From an uncultured Draconibacterium sp. (lineage in GTDB: Bacteria; Bacteroidota; Bacteroidia; Bacteroidales; Prolixibacteraceae), in NCBI RefSeq assembly GCF_963675585.1, contig NZ_OY776414.1, positions 723,001-787,000 of the forward strand: DNA of 64,000 bases. Reading direction: 5' to 3'. Shown here one piece after another: positions 16,796 to 26,839 of this stretch. Made by a program: the position numbers and the translations under genes. The notes under the pieces were generated by a model that did not search any database, had not been told where the DNA came from, and worked only from the letters and a program-made list of their open reading frames with translations. Numbering within the stretch: position 1 is the stretch's first letter; every line of letters starts with the position of its first letter.

Positions 16796-18259
16796 ATGCG
16801 TGTAAAATATCAATTTATATATTTACTTCTTCTGTATTTGTTTTCTTCCTGTGTGTCAGAACCGGAAGGCAAAATTGAAGAATACCAGCGAAATGCAAAA
16901 TTGTATCCCGATTATTCAGCCCTTACAATTCCTGTAAATATTGCTCCTTTGAATTTTAAGATTGAAGAAGAAGGCGAAGCATTTTTTGTTAAACTTTCTG
17001 CCGCCAAAGGTGAATTAACTATGGGATCGTCGGATGGTACATTCTGTTTTTCGGAAAAAAAATGGAAAAGATTTCTGGCTGATAATACAGGAAGTGAGAT
17101 TACCTACCAAATTTTTGCAAAGCAGGATGGAAAGTGGAAAAGCTATACATCTTTTTCGAATAAAATTACAGAAGCCAGGGTTGATCCGTTTTTGTATTAC
17201 CGTTTGCTTTATCCCGGATATGAAAGCTGGACAGAAATAAGCATAGTACAGCGCAGCCTCGAAGATTTTTCGGAGAAAGCCGTGATAGAAAATAATGTGG
17301 TCGGACAAAATTGCGTCAACTGTCACGCTTTTAACAATCAAAATGCTGACAATTTTATGTTTCACATGCGTGGATCGCTCGGAGGAACTTATTTTGTAAA
17401 AGACGGCGATTTGCAAAAGTTTAACCTGAAAACGAAAGAGATGAAAAACGGGGCTGTTTATCCTCGCTGGCATCCTTCAGGGAATTATGTGGCATTTTCG
17501 TCGAACAAAGTGGTGCAGCAGTTTCATTCCATGGACGAAAAAAAGATTGAAGTATCGGATTTGAACTCGTCTTTGGTTTTGTATGATGTTCAGAAAAACG
17601 AAATAATGAAAATTCGGGTGGATAGTAACGAGCAATTTATGGACACCTATCCCGAATGGTCGCCCGATGGAACTTTTCTTTATTTTTGCCGGGCTAAACA
17701 AATTGGCAGCGACTACGATTACCGCGATACGAAATACAATTTATGCCGTTCTTCTTTTAATCCCGAAACCAGAACTTTTGGTGAACCCGAGATGGTTTAC
17801 GATGCAGAAGCCATCGGCAAAAGTGTTTCATTTCCGCGTGTTTCGCCTGAAGGGAATGCTTTGGTTTTTACTTTGCACAATTACGGCTGCTTTTCAATTT
17901 GGCACAAAGAAGCCGATTTGTATTCGGTTGATCTGAATGATTTTAGTGTTAGCGAATGCAAATTAAACAGCGCTTTTACCGAAAGTTATCACAGTTGGTC
18001 GTCGAATGGCAGATGGTTGGTTTTTAGCAGTAAACGTGGAGATGGATTAACAGCCCGGCCTTACATTTCGTACATCGATAAAAATGGAAATGCAAGCAAA
18101 CCTTTTGTATTGCCACAGAAAGATCCCGGCTTTTATCAGGGATTTGTAAAAACGTTTAATATTCCGGAGTTCGCGCAAGCCGACATTGATTTAACTCCGG
18201 GCGAAATTCGGAAAGTGGCGAACAAAGAAGCTATTCAGGCTCAATGGACCAACAACTAA
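16796..18259 (+). CDS. PD40 beta-propeller lipoprotein with a c-type haem motif
   Basis: 487 aa. The signal peptide ends in a lipobox (LYLFSSC, Cys19). The C-terminal two thirds carry TolB/PD40 propeller repeats (YPRWHPSGNYVAFSSNK; YPEWSPDGTFLYFCRAK; YHSWSSNGRWLVFSSKR). Before them is a single CVNCH motif at residues 173-177 in the context VGQNCVNCHAFNNQNADNF, a canonical CxxCH covalent haem site, with nearby Met188, His190 and Met191 as possible distal ligands. It is probably a membrane-anchored periplasmic monohaem protein. It lies 10 bp upstream of a polytopic membrane protein, a likely partner. The region 16614-16795 upstream shows no other gene. Confidence 0.75.
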   Translation: MRVKYQFIYLLLLYLFSSCVSEPEGKIEEYQRNAKLYPDYSALTIPVNIAPLNFKIEEEGEAFFVKLSAAKGELTMGSSDGTFCFSEKKWKRFLADNTGSEITYQIFAKQDGKWKSYTSFSNKITEARVDPFLYYRLLYPGYESWTEISIVQRSLEDFSEKAVIENNVVGQNCVNCHAFNNQNADNFMFHMRGSLGGTYFVKDGDLQKFNLKTKEMKNGAVYPRWHPSGNYVAFSSNKVVQQFHSMDEKKIEVSDLNSSLVLYDVQKNEIMKIRVDSNEQFMDTYPEWSPDGTFLYFCRAKQIGSDYDYRDTKYNLCRSSFNPETRTFGEPEMVYDAEAIGKSVSFPRVSPEGNALVFTLHNYGCFSIWHKEADLYSVDLNDFSVSECKLNSAFTESYHSWSSNGRWLVFSSKRGDGLTARPYISYIDKNGNASKPFVLPQKDPGFYQGFVKTFNIPEFAQADIDLTPGEIRKVANKEAIQAQWTNN

Positions 18260-18269
18260 ACCAGATTAA

Positions 18270-20036
18270 ATGAACGTATTAAACCATAAATCAAACCGAA
18301 CCATTCAGGTTTTGCCTTTTGTCCTGTTTTTTTTAATGGGGACATTTTTCCTGTACTATTATTCGGCTTATATATTCTTTTACCAGGAAAAATCGATCTT
18401 ATTTCAGTTGTCGTTGGATTATTTACAACAGCACCTGAATAAGCCGGGTGGTTTTTTAATTTACCTGGGCGAGTTGCAAACTACTTTTTATTACTACCCA
18501 TTAATTGGCTCATTACTGGTTGTTTTGGAGCTTTGTTTCCTCATTTGGTTGTTGCAAAAAACAGGGAAGTTGTTAAGTGGAAGATCTTGTTGTTTTATTC
18601 CGTTTTTGCTTGGTGGGGCGCTCTTTTATTTACAAATCAATTATCAATATCTGGCTTTTAATAATCTGGGAATACTTTTACAGCTGTTTCTGTTTTACTT
18701 AATTGTAAGTTGTATTAAGCCAATTTTTTTATGGGGTGGTTCAATTTTGTATCCCGCAGTCTACTTCTTGTTTGGCAGTTATTCGTTTTTATTTTTGATA
18801 CTATTTACCGTTTATTTGATTCAAAAAAAAGAATGGATAAAATTGGCAGTTACATTTGGTATGGCCGTTTTGTTCTTTTTCGTTGGAAAGGAGTTACTCT
18901 TTTTTCAAACTACCGAAACCTTACTTCAATATCCTTTTACTGTGCAGGATACCGGCGGGCAATTGAATGTATTTGTGCTGGTAGCATTTATATTAACCCT
19001 GTTGCCACTTCTTTTTAAAATTGAATATAGGAAATTGAACACACTCTCGATTAGAAAAATGAAGTTAATGGAGTTCACTCCGTTTGTGCTGTTAATCCTT
19101 TTGGTTCTGCTTGTGATTCCCCGCGTTGATAAAAAGAACAGTCATTATTTTCATGTTGAGAAACTGTTTTACGAACAAAAATACAACGAAATAATCCAGT
19201 TTAATGCACAGTTTCCTTCCACCAATATTCTTACTGCATTTTTGAATAATGTGGCCTTGTCCGAAACCGGACAACTTGCCAATTCCTTTTTCCAGTTTCC
19301 TCAAACGCAGGATGCATCTACACTTTTTCAGAAGTGGGAAATGATGGGTGAAGTGCTTCGTAAAGGAGGGTACTTTTACTATTCGATTGGAATGATTAAC
19401 GAAGCACAGCGCTGGGCATACGAATATATGGTTATGCGCGGATTAACTCCCGAAATTTTGAAAATGTTAATTAAGACAGAGTTGATTAACGGGAATTACG
19501 AAGTGGCAGACAAATACATTTCTATTTTAAAAAGAAGTATTTTTTACCGCGATCTTGCAAAGAATTATGAAGCCTTATTGTTTAATGACGCGGCCATAAA
19601 TAACGATTCGGAACTTGGACTAAAAAAAGCTCTGAAACCCAAAATGGACTTTTTCGTTCTTTCCGATGATCCGGTGGTTAACCTGGATCTTATACTTATG
19701 TCTGATTCAACCAATGTTTTTACATTGGAATACAAACTTGTTTATCTGATGTTACAAAAAGATATGAAAGGAGTTGTTGATTTGCTTCCTGTTATGGAGA
19801 AAGCTGGTTATACGCAAATTCCCCGTAATGTGGAAGAAGCTGTGGTTAGTTATAAATTGCTGAAAATAGGGGAGATGCCTGAACTCCATCAACTTGGAAT
19901 ACGGCCGGAGACCGAGCAGCACTTTCAGCAATTTTATAAACTCTTTCAGCAAAACCGAAGTAGCAAACAACAAGCACAACAGGCACTGGCACGTGATTTT
20001 GCCAATACCTATTGGTATTATGTATTTTTTAGTTGA
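18270..20036 (+). CDS. Polytopic membrane protein with C-terminal helical repeats (probably DUF6057 family)
   Basis: 588 aa. About 8-9 hydrophobic helices lie within residues 15-285 (for example VLPFVLFFLMGTFFLYYY and MEFTPFVLLILLVLLVIPRV). A roughly 300-residue soluble, mostly helical C-terminus follows with TPR-like character (YYSIGMINEAQRWAYEYMVMRG; NGNYEVADKYISILKRS). It is co-directional with, and 10 bp from, the haem-motif lipoprotein, and both end at a convergent MFS gene. I recall such a family as DUF6057, but that label is from memory. Function unknown. Confidence 0.65.
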   Translation: MNVLNHKSNRTIQVLPFVLFFLMGTFFLYYYSAYIFFYQEKSILFQLSLDYLQQHLNKPGGFLIYLGELQTTFYYYPLIGSLLVVLELCFLIWLLQKTGKLLSGRSCCFIPFLLGGALFYLQINYQYLAFNNLGILLQLFLFYLIVSCIKPIFLWGGSILYPAVYFLFGSYSFLFLILFTVYLIQKKEWIKLAVTFGMAVLFFFVGKELLFFQTTETLLQYPFTVQDTGGQLNVFVLVAFILTLLPLLFKIEYRKLNTLSIRKMKLMEFTPFVLLILLVLLVIPRVDKKNSHYFHVEKLFYEQKYNEIIQFNAQFPSTNILTAFLNNVALSETGQLANSFFQFPQTQDASTLFQKWEMMGEVLRKGGYFYYSIGMINEAQRWAYEYMVMRGLTPEILKMLIKTELINGNYEVADKYISILKRSIFYRDLAKNYEALLFNDAAINNDSELGLKKALKPKMDFFVLSDDPVVNLDLILMSDSTNVFTLEYKLVYLMLQKDMKGVVDLLPVMEKAGYTQIPRNVEEAVVSYKLLKIGEMPELHQLGIRPETEQHFQQFYKLFQQNRSSKQQAQQALARDFANTYWYYVFFS

Positions 20037-20058
20037 AAGAAAGTCTTCAAGGGCTTGA

Positions 20059-21255
20059 TTATGCTTTTTGAAGAATTTTATCGTTGTTTTTAAAAAACAG
20101 GATAAATAGCAGCAATAAAGCGATCGACGAAAGTGTTACAATCCCCCAGATTGCGTTCCAGTTATAGCCTGCTTCGTTTTTGTAGGTGTTTATAATTTCG
20201 CTGCAAATAAAAGTTCCGATTAATAGACCTACACCAAAGGTTACCAGAAAAATAAATCCCTGTGCCTGTGATCGCAGCTCGGCGGGAGCTTTTTTGTCGA
20301 TATAAATTTGACCTCCAACATAGAAAAAACCAAAGATTAATCCATGTACCAAAATACCAACATAGTACATCCACGATTGGTGAATTGCACCGCCTGTGTA
20401 AAATGAGAGGTAGCGAACAACCAGTGCAACCAAACCCAGAATCATTACTTTTCTCAATCCAAACTTTTTAATTGCAACCGGAACCAATAACAGAAACCCC
20501 ATTTCGGCCAATACACCCCAATTCATGGTTACCGAAATGTATTTGGTATTGATATTTAAAAGAAATTCAGAGAAGAACGAAAAGTACATGGCAAAGGGGA
20601 TCATTGAAAGAAATGAAAATATGATGAACAGGGCAAAATTCCTGTCTCTCATAAGTTCCATGGTTCGAAGCCCAAAAGCATCGATAACAGATACTTTTTG
20701 TTTTTTAGCAAGAGGTGGTGTATTCGGAAGAAAGAGATTGGTGATAACAGCCACAATGCTTACACCTGCTCCACAGTAAAAGGGTATGTGTGTGCCATCG
20801 AAATCGATGTGTAAAAGTTTGATAAATACAATGCTGAAAATACCTGAAACAACCCATCCGATTGATCCAAATACGCGAACTTTTGGGAATTGTTCAGAAG
20901 GTAAATGGTACATTGCAATCGAACTGGTTAAACTCCACGAAGGCATATAACCCAACATGGCAATTAGCAGGCAAATAAACAGAATATCGGGATTGTTCGT
21001 AGTTGCTGCGAGAAATAACATTACAGCATTAATGCCATTTAAAACAGCAAGAACTTTTTGCCCGGCAAAAAAGCGGTCGGCAAACATTCCAACTACCGGA
21101 GAAACCAAACAACCAATTGCCATGGAGCTTAAAATCAAGGATTTTTCGAAACTGCTGACTTCGAGGTTGGTTAAATAAGCAGCAAGAGGAACCCACCATA
21201 CAGCATACATCATGTACTGGAGTAACATCATTAACGAAAGTTTGAATCTGGTCAT
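20059..21255 (-). CDS. MFS transporter, nucleoside/sugar:H+ symporter-like
   Basis: 398 aa, 12 predicted transmembrane helices. The N-terminus (MLLQYMMYAVWWVPLAAYL) and the loop GMFADRFFAGQKVLA resemble NupG/nucleoside:H+ symporter and LacY-like MFS proteins; VFGSIGWVVSGIF is also typical. It lies downstream of SusD on the same strand, with a strong bidirectional-looking terminator between, so it may be only partly co-transcribed. Given the fucosidase in the locus, uptake of a released monosaccharide is a plausible but untested role. Confidence 0.8.
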   Translation of the reverse strand: MTRFKLSLMMLLQYMMYAVWWVPLAAYLTNLEVSSFEKSLILSSMAIGCLVSPVVGMFADRFFAGQKVLAVLNGINAVMLFLAATTNNPDILFICLLIAMLGYMPSWSLTSSIAMYHLPSEQFPKVRVFGSIGWVVSGIFSIVFIKLLHIDFDGTHIPFYCGAGVSIVAVITNLFLPNTPPLAKKQKVSVIDAFGLRTMELMRDRNFALFIIFSFLSMIPFAMYFSFFSEFLLNINTKYISVTMNWGVLAEMGFLLLVPVAIKKFGLRKVMILGLVALVVRYLSFYTGGAIHQSWMYYVGILVHGLIFGFFYVGGQIYIDKKAPAELRSQAQGFIFLVTFGVGLLIGTFICSEIINTYKNEAGYNWNAIWGIVTLSSIALLLLFILFFKNNDKILQKA

Positions 21256-21327
21256 TGGTTCTTGATTTAGGATTATTTATAATGAAATAAGGTCAAAAAA
21301 AGGCATAGCAAAGCCAGAGAAGTTAGT

Positions 21328-21357
21328 AAAAAGACCGACTCATAGAGTCGGTCTTTT
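21328..21357 (-). terminator. Terminator after the SusD-like gene
   Basis: GACCGACTC (21333-21341), loop ATA, GAGTCGGTC (21345-21353) is a perfect 9-bp stem with A5 and T4 flanks, so it is usable on either strand. Confidence 0.85.
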
Positions 21358-21392
21358 AGTAACTAAACTAACTATTTCATCTGCTAAACTAA

Positions 21393-23267
21393 CTAGTTGT
21401 AATTTGGATTTTGTTGCAACTGTGGAGCCTTGTTGATCTCTGTACGAGAAATAGGCAACCAGTAGTTGGCGTCGTTCCACGATCTTGTATCAGCATCAGA
21501 AGATGTGTCGTAGAACCATTTGTGACTACCATCTGCATAATGGTAGATTTTGATTGGATGAACAGTTTCGATTACGTCCTCTGCAATCATCCATTTGCGA
21601 ATCATGTACCAACGGTCGCCTTCGCCGAAGAATTCTACAAGGCGTTCGTGGCGATACCATTCTCTGGCTTCGGCCTGGTCGGTAGTTGTTTTGTCAGGTA
21701 ATCCTGCACGGTTACGGATCATGTTCAATGCATCCATACCCTTTGCTACTTCTCCAAGTTCGATACATGCTTCAGCATAGTCTAAAACAACTTCAGCATA
21801 TCGCAATTCAATCCATGCATTTTCGTTGTTGAAATATTGTCCAACAGTTGCCGGATCCTGGTATTTTTTAATGTAATAACCGTTTTTAGTACCGTTCCAT
21901 GCTTCAATTGGTCCCTGACGAGTATCAAGTCCTGCAGTTTGAGTACCATCGGCAGCAATGTAATAACCGGTTTGAACATAACCCAGAGGATCTGTAGCAG
22001 CAGCATCAGTAGGACGATCGATCCACTTAGCTCCATCGTATAATACACTGGCATAGAAACGAGGTTCTCTTCCAACATAAGGATTTATTTCAGGGTCAGC
22101 TTCCAGTTCAGCAGCAGTTGCTTCGCGAACTTCCTGGTCGCCCGGATTGTATTTGTCCCAAACAAAAGGAGTACCATCTGCCATTTCAAATGCACGTACA
22201 ACAGGCTCGTTTGGTCCATTGTTTCCCCAGTTGTGGTAACCGCAAGGTCCCCACCATCTGTTTTGGGTAGTTCTGTTACCTTGAGCTTGTAAGTGTTGAA
22301 CACCCCAAATAGCTTCGTCATTCCATTCACCCTTTTGAGTAAAGTTGCTTGAGAAAGTCGCTGAGTATTCTTCCACATCTGCCTGAGTTAATGGTGATGG
22401 AGGATCATCGGTGCCACCGTTTAAAGAGTAGTCGCCATACGTTCCGTCCATAATAGCTTTGGCAATGGTTTGTGCATCGCTTAACAATGATGTACGAGAT
22501 TTAGATTTGAAAGAAACCAATGCATCCGACGAATAACCACCGTGCATTAATTCACCGGTACTCCAGCTTAAAACTCTCGATTTAAGAGCTGCTGCGGCAC
22601 CTTTTGTTGCACGTCCCTGATCCATATTGTCTTTGGTAGGAAGTCCTGCAATTGCTTTATCCAGGTCAGCCAAAATAAAGTCAAGTGTTTCATCCAAAGA
22701 AGAACGGGTGGTAGATAAAAAGTCCTGATCCAGTTCAAAAGGCTGATCAACCAATACCAAACCACCGTACGAACGCATTAAGTTAACGTAATCGAAAGCT
22801 CTGATAAAATATGCTTCTGCTTTATAAGTAGCCAATTGTGCTTCCTGCCCTGCATTTTCAGTAGGTACATTATCAATATTGGCCAATAAAACGTTAACGT
22901 TTTTAATGTTACTGTACAAGTTCCATGTAATCCAGTTGAAACGCCAGTTTCCAAAGTGACCCAATTCGTCAGGACTCATATTTCCTTTTACAAAAGGATA
23001 ACCCCCCGGACGGTGAATACACAACACCTCATCGGTAGCGCCTGAAAGTATATCTTCTCTTAAACCCAACAACATATTATTGTCGACGCCGATAAAATCG
23101 TAGCATCTTCCCAAATACGCCTTTGTTAGGTTCAAATCTTCAAAAACAGATTCCTCGTTAAAAGCATCAACCGCTTTTTGGTCGAGAACATCGTCACATG
23201 ATGTCGTAGCAAAAACAAGCGCCAACATCACTATTGAATATCCTAATATTTTTTTCATATTCTTCAT
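21393..23267 (-). CDS. SusD/RagB-family glycan-binding lipoprotein
   Basis: 624 aa. Lipoprotein signal with lipobox ATTSC; ATG 23267 is used, and an ATG at 23258 (MKKILGYS) is equally possible. The N-terminal TPR-like SusD fold (YFIRAFDYVNLMRSYGGLVLVDQPF) and the C-terminal RagB/SusD signature (IELRYAEVVLDYAEACIELGE; MIRNRAGLP) are clear. It forms the lid of the SusC transporter encoded 21 bp upstream. The ligand is unknown; the linked fucosidase suggests a fucosylated glycan. Confidence 0.93.
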   Translation of the reverse strand: MKNMKKILGYSIVMLALVFATTSCDDVLDQKAVDAFNEESVFEDLNLTKAYLGRCYDFIGVDNNMLLGLREDILSGATDEVLCIHRPGGYPFVKGNMSPDELGHFGNWRFNWITWNLYSNIKNVNVLLANIDNVPTENAGQEAQLATYKAEAYFIRAFDYVNLMRSYGGLVLVDQPFELDQDFLSTTRSSLDETLDFILADLDKAIAGLPTKDNMDQGRATKGAAAALKSRVLSWSTGELMHGGYSSDALVSFKSKSRTSLLSDAQTIAKAIMDGTYGDYSLNGGTDDPPSPLTQADVEEYSATFSSNFTQKGEWNDEAIWGVQHLQAQGNRTTQNRWWGPCGYHNWGNNGPNEPVVRAFEMADGTPFVWDKYNPGDQEVREATAAELEADPEINPYVGREPRFYASVLYDGAKWIDRPTDAAATDPLGYVQTGYYIAADGTQTAGLDTRQGPIEAWNGTKNGYYIKKYQDPATVGQYFNNENAWIELRYAEVVLDYAEACIELGEVAKGMDALNMIRNRAGLPDKTTTDQAEAREWYRHERLVEFFGEGDRWYMIRKWMIAEDVIETVHPIKIYHYADGSHKWFYDTSSDADTRSWNDANYWLPISRTEINKAPQLQQNPNYN

Positions 23268-23288
23268 TTTTCAAAAATTCATAATTCA

Positions 23289-26200
23289 CTAAAAGGTAAC
23301 CTTAACACCAAGTGCATAAGTTTTTACAGCCGGATAGGTCATAGGTGCACCAATTTCCGGATCGAAATTTTTCTGAGCAGCGTACAACAAGAACAGGTTG
23401 TTTCCTGAGAAGAATACCTGTGCTCTTGAGATTCCAAGATTACCGAAAACAGTATTAGGAATAGTATATGTAACAACAGCGTTCTTCAAACGACAGTATG
23501 CCATATTATCTAAGTGATAAGTACTCATGTTACGATCGAATGACCAGTACAAGTCGTCGCGGTTGTATGCCCTAGCCACATCAGTTTGTGTGTTTTCAGG
23601 TGTCCAACGATTGTCGAAACTCCATTGTAAGTAGTTACCTGCTTCACCACGACGTCCGTCAGCGATGTTCATTCTGTAATATTCTCCCTGGCCTTGAGCA
23701 AGAAGTGATAAATTCCAGTTTTTGTAGCTTACGTCAACTGACAGACCATAAGAAACTTCCGGCATATCAGTTTTGTCTACCAAAATTTTATCATCGCTGG
23801 TAATTGCTCCATCTCCGTCAACATCGCGGAAAATTACATCACCAGGTTTTGCTCCATCCCAATGTGGGTACGAAAGTGCAGCTTCATCGGCAAAAATACC
23901 AATTGCATCATACATTAACCAGGCACCATAAGGGTGTCCGGTACGTTGTTGCCATTCTTCAGCTCTTTCAGGCTCATCCATAAATACTACTTCGTTGTGG
24001 TTGTATGAGAAATTACCAACAACATCAACTCTAAGGTCGTTTGTAAGATTTTTGTGGTAGCCCAGTTGTAATTCAAAACCACGGTTGTCAACTTCTGCAA
24101 TATTTTCGTCAGGCAATGCCAATCCGGTAAATTGCGGAACTGAAGCATCTCTTGAAGCTAAAATATCAGAACGTTTGCTGTAGAAGAAATCGCCGTCGAA
24201 AGAAATTAGATTATCCAATATTTGCGATTCGAAACCTAAGTTGTAGGTAGTTTGTTTTTCCCATGTAATATTTGGGTTAGCCACACCTTCTTGCTGAACA
24301 ACAGTTTCAACAGTTTTTCCTGTTCCCATGGTTAATCCGGTACCCAGTACATATTTGTTCATGAATTGGAAAGGATCTCCAGGGTCCATACCCATTTTAC
24401 CGTACGATGCTCTTAATTTGAAATAATTAATTGCAGAAAGGTTTTCTTGCCAGAAGTTTTCTTCAGAAGCTCTCCAACCTACCATAAGTCCGGGGAAGTT
24501 ACCCCAACGGCTATCAGGAGGGAATTTCAAAGAACCGTCACGACGGAAGATGGCTTCAACCAAATATTTACCAGCATAGCTATAGTTGGCACGGGCAATA
24601 AGCGATTTACGTGCATAAATCCATGTCCATCCCCAGTTGTCTTTGTCTGTATCAGAACCTGCATCGATGGTTTGAACTACGTCAGAAATATAGTATTTTC
24701 TGAAAGCTCCCATCTGGTTGTTCTGTTGGTCGATTTGCTCGTATGCACCAAATAACGATACTGAATGTTCGCCAAAATCGCGTGCATAGTTGAAGCTAAA
24801 GTTAGCCAGTTTGCGAATATTTCTTTGGTAAGTTTCTGCTAGTTCAGGAGAAGAATATCCACGTAAGGATGGAGTTAGATCCATGTTGGTTACGTATCCT
24901 TCTGAATCGTATTCAGCAGTGTCCCAGTTTTCAGCATACAGCGTCCATGGTTTACGGAATTGTTTTCTGTACCAGTTCGATACATCATAAGTATAATATC
25001 CGCTTAAAGTTAAACCTTCCACCATTGGAGGCGTAATCGTAGCTTTAAAGGTAAATTGGTTGATGTAATCTTTTTGATCATCGTAACCACCTTCAAATGT
25101 TGAAGTTACTACCGGGTTGTCACCGTATTCAATATCGGGACCAGGTAATCCGTTTGGCTAGAAAGACCAGCGTGTTGGAAGCAGACGAGTTGACTGTCCG
25201 TAAATAGCGCCAGCACTTTTTGTCGGATACATTTTGTTATTTAAGAAACCTGCATAATCAACCGAAGTTGTTAACCAATCGGTAATTGGCATTTCCAATT
25301 TAGCACGAAGGTTGTATTGCTTGTAATTGGTTGATTCTTGTTTGTATATTGCTTCTTCGTTTTTGTATCCCAACGATACGTAGTAACGCATTCCGTTGGC
25401 TCCACCATCAATGCTGAAATTGTGTTTGCTGGTAGTTGTCCACTTGTCTACAAGGTCATTTACCCAGTCGCTATTGGGGTGTACCCAAGGATCTCTTCCA
25501 CTGTAGAACAATGCAATGTCTTCATTTGAATAGGTACGTTCTTTGTTTTCGTAATCCTGGTATTCACTTAACATAGTTGCATAATCACCGGCATTGGTAA
25601 CTTTAGGCAGGATGGTAGGAGTCATAAATCCCTGATAGAACTGATAGCTCATACGAGGTTTTCCCGACTGACCTCTTTTGGTAGTTACAAGAATAACACC
25701 GTTTGCAGCAGCAGAACCGTAAATGGCTGCCGAAGCATCTTTCAGTACTGATACGCTTTCAATGTCAACAGGGTCAACATCGCCTAACGAACGACCAGGA
25801 ACTCCGTCGATTACAACCAGTGGAGCTGTTAACTCAGGATTGTCATCGCGGTCTCCAAGAGTGGTACGACCACGTACCAAAAGTGTAGTTGTACTTTGTC
25901 CTGGTTCACCGGTTGCCTGGATACCTGTAACACCCGACATACGACCTGACAGCGTGTTGGTAACGTCGGCAGCAGGAATAGCTTCGATTTGGTCTCCACT
26001 AACGGTGGCAACCGAACCTACAACATTGGCTTTCTTTTGGGTTGCATAACCCACGGCAATTACTTCATCCAAACCAATTGATTCGGCTTCTAAAGTAATG
26101 TTAATGGTACTCTGGTTACCAATGTTCATTTCCTGTTTTTTCATACCCACAAAAGAGAATACAAGAACTTTAGAATCGGCAGGAATACCGCTTAAAGTAT

Positions 26201-26717
26201 ATTCTCCGTCAGGATTTGTAACAATACCAATTGTGGTACCTTTAACGATAACAGAAACACCTGGTAAAGGAATTCCGTCTTCGTCTACAACTTTACCGCT
26301 TATTGTTTTTTCTTGTGGTGTAGTTGAAGGACTTGTTGATACACCGTTTCCTTCGGCAGGAAAAACAATAATTTGACGGTCAATCACACGGTAATCGAGT
26401 TTGTGCTCAGGAAGAATTTCATTAAGGATTTCTTCTACTCGCGCATCTTCGGTAGTTACCGTAACTCGCTGTTTGTCATTCACAACATCGTTGTTGTAAA
26501 CAAACTTAAATTCACTTTGGTCAGTGATGGTTTGAAAAACTTCTTTCAGGCTTGCTTTATTCATTTTTAGGTCAAATTTGACCGTCTCAGAATAAGTGCT
26601 TGCCTGAACGTTGACTACTATCGCCATAAGCATAACCAGGGTTAAACCTGAAATGCGGCGAAGTTTTTTCTGCCAGCCTGAAGTACAGGGTAGCATTTTC
26701 TTAACGCTTAATTCCAT
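23289..26717 (-). pseudogene. SusC/RagA-family TonB-dependent transporter interrupted by an in-frame TAG
   Basis: Read through, this is a 1142-aa SusC: signal peptide (residues about 20-40), STN/secretin_N domain (KFDLKMNKASLKEVFQTITDQS), CarboxypepD-reg-like domain (ISGKVVDEDGIPLPGVSVIVKGT), plug (VLKDASAAIYGSAAANGVILVTTKRG), and barrel ending GVKVTF. A TAG codon at 25160-25158 stops it at residue 519. The next codons stay in the same frame and encode the conserved PNGLPGPDIEYGDNPVV, so this is one nonsense substitution and not a frameshift. The downstream part could restart only at ATG 25025 and would lack signal and plug. Either the transporter is inactive, the base is a sequencing error, or TAG is suppressed. 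The STN domain fits control by the adjacent FecR/sigma pair. Confidence 0.9.
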
Positions 26718-26773
26718 ACAAATAATGGTTTAGTTTGTTAAACATAAAAATTAATTCATCTCTTCTTTAAAAA

Positions 26774-26802
26774 GGTAAAAAGATTGATCAGGTCTCTTTA
26801 CC
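26774..26802 (-). terminator. Hairpin terminator between FecR and SusC genes
   Basis: On the minus strand GGTAAAGAGA and TCTTTTTACC form a 10-bp stem (one G-T pair) with a 9-nt loop, followed by five T. It separates the regulatory pair from the susCD transcript. Confidence 0.7.
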
Positions 26803-26839
26803 TATTGCTTTAGTTGGTATAGATATTTGTATATATTTC

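Noticed and set aside
25026-25157. A frameshift or two separate genes for the SusC halves
   Set aside because: The distance is an exact multiple of three and the intervening codons encode conserved SusC sequence, so a single nonsense codon explains it.
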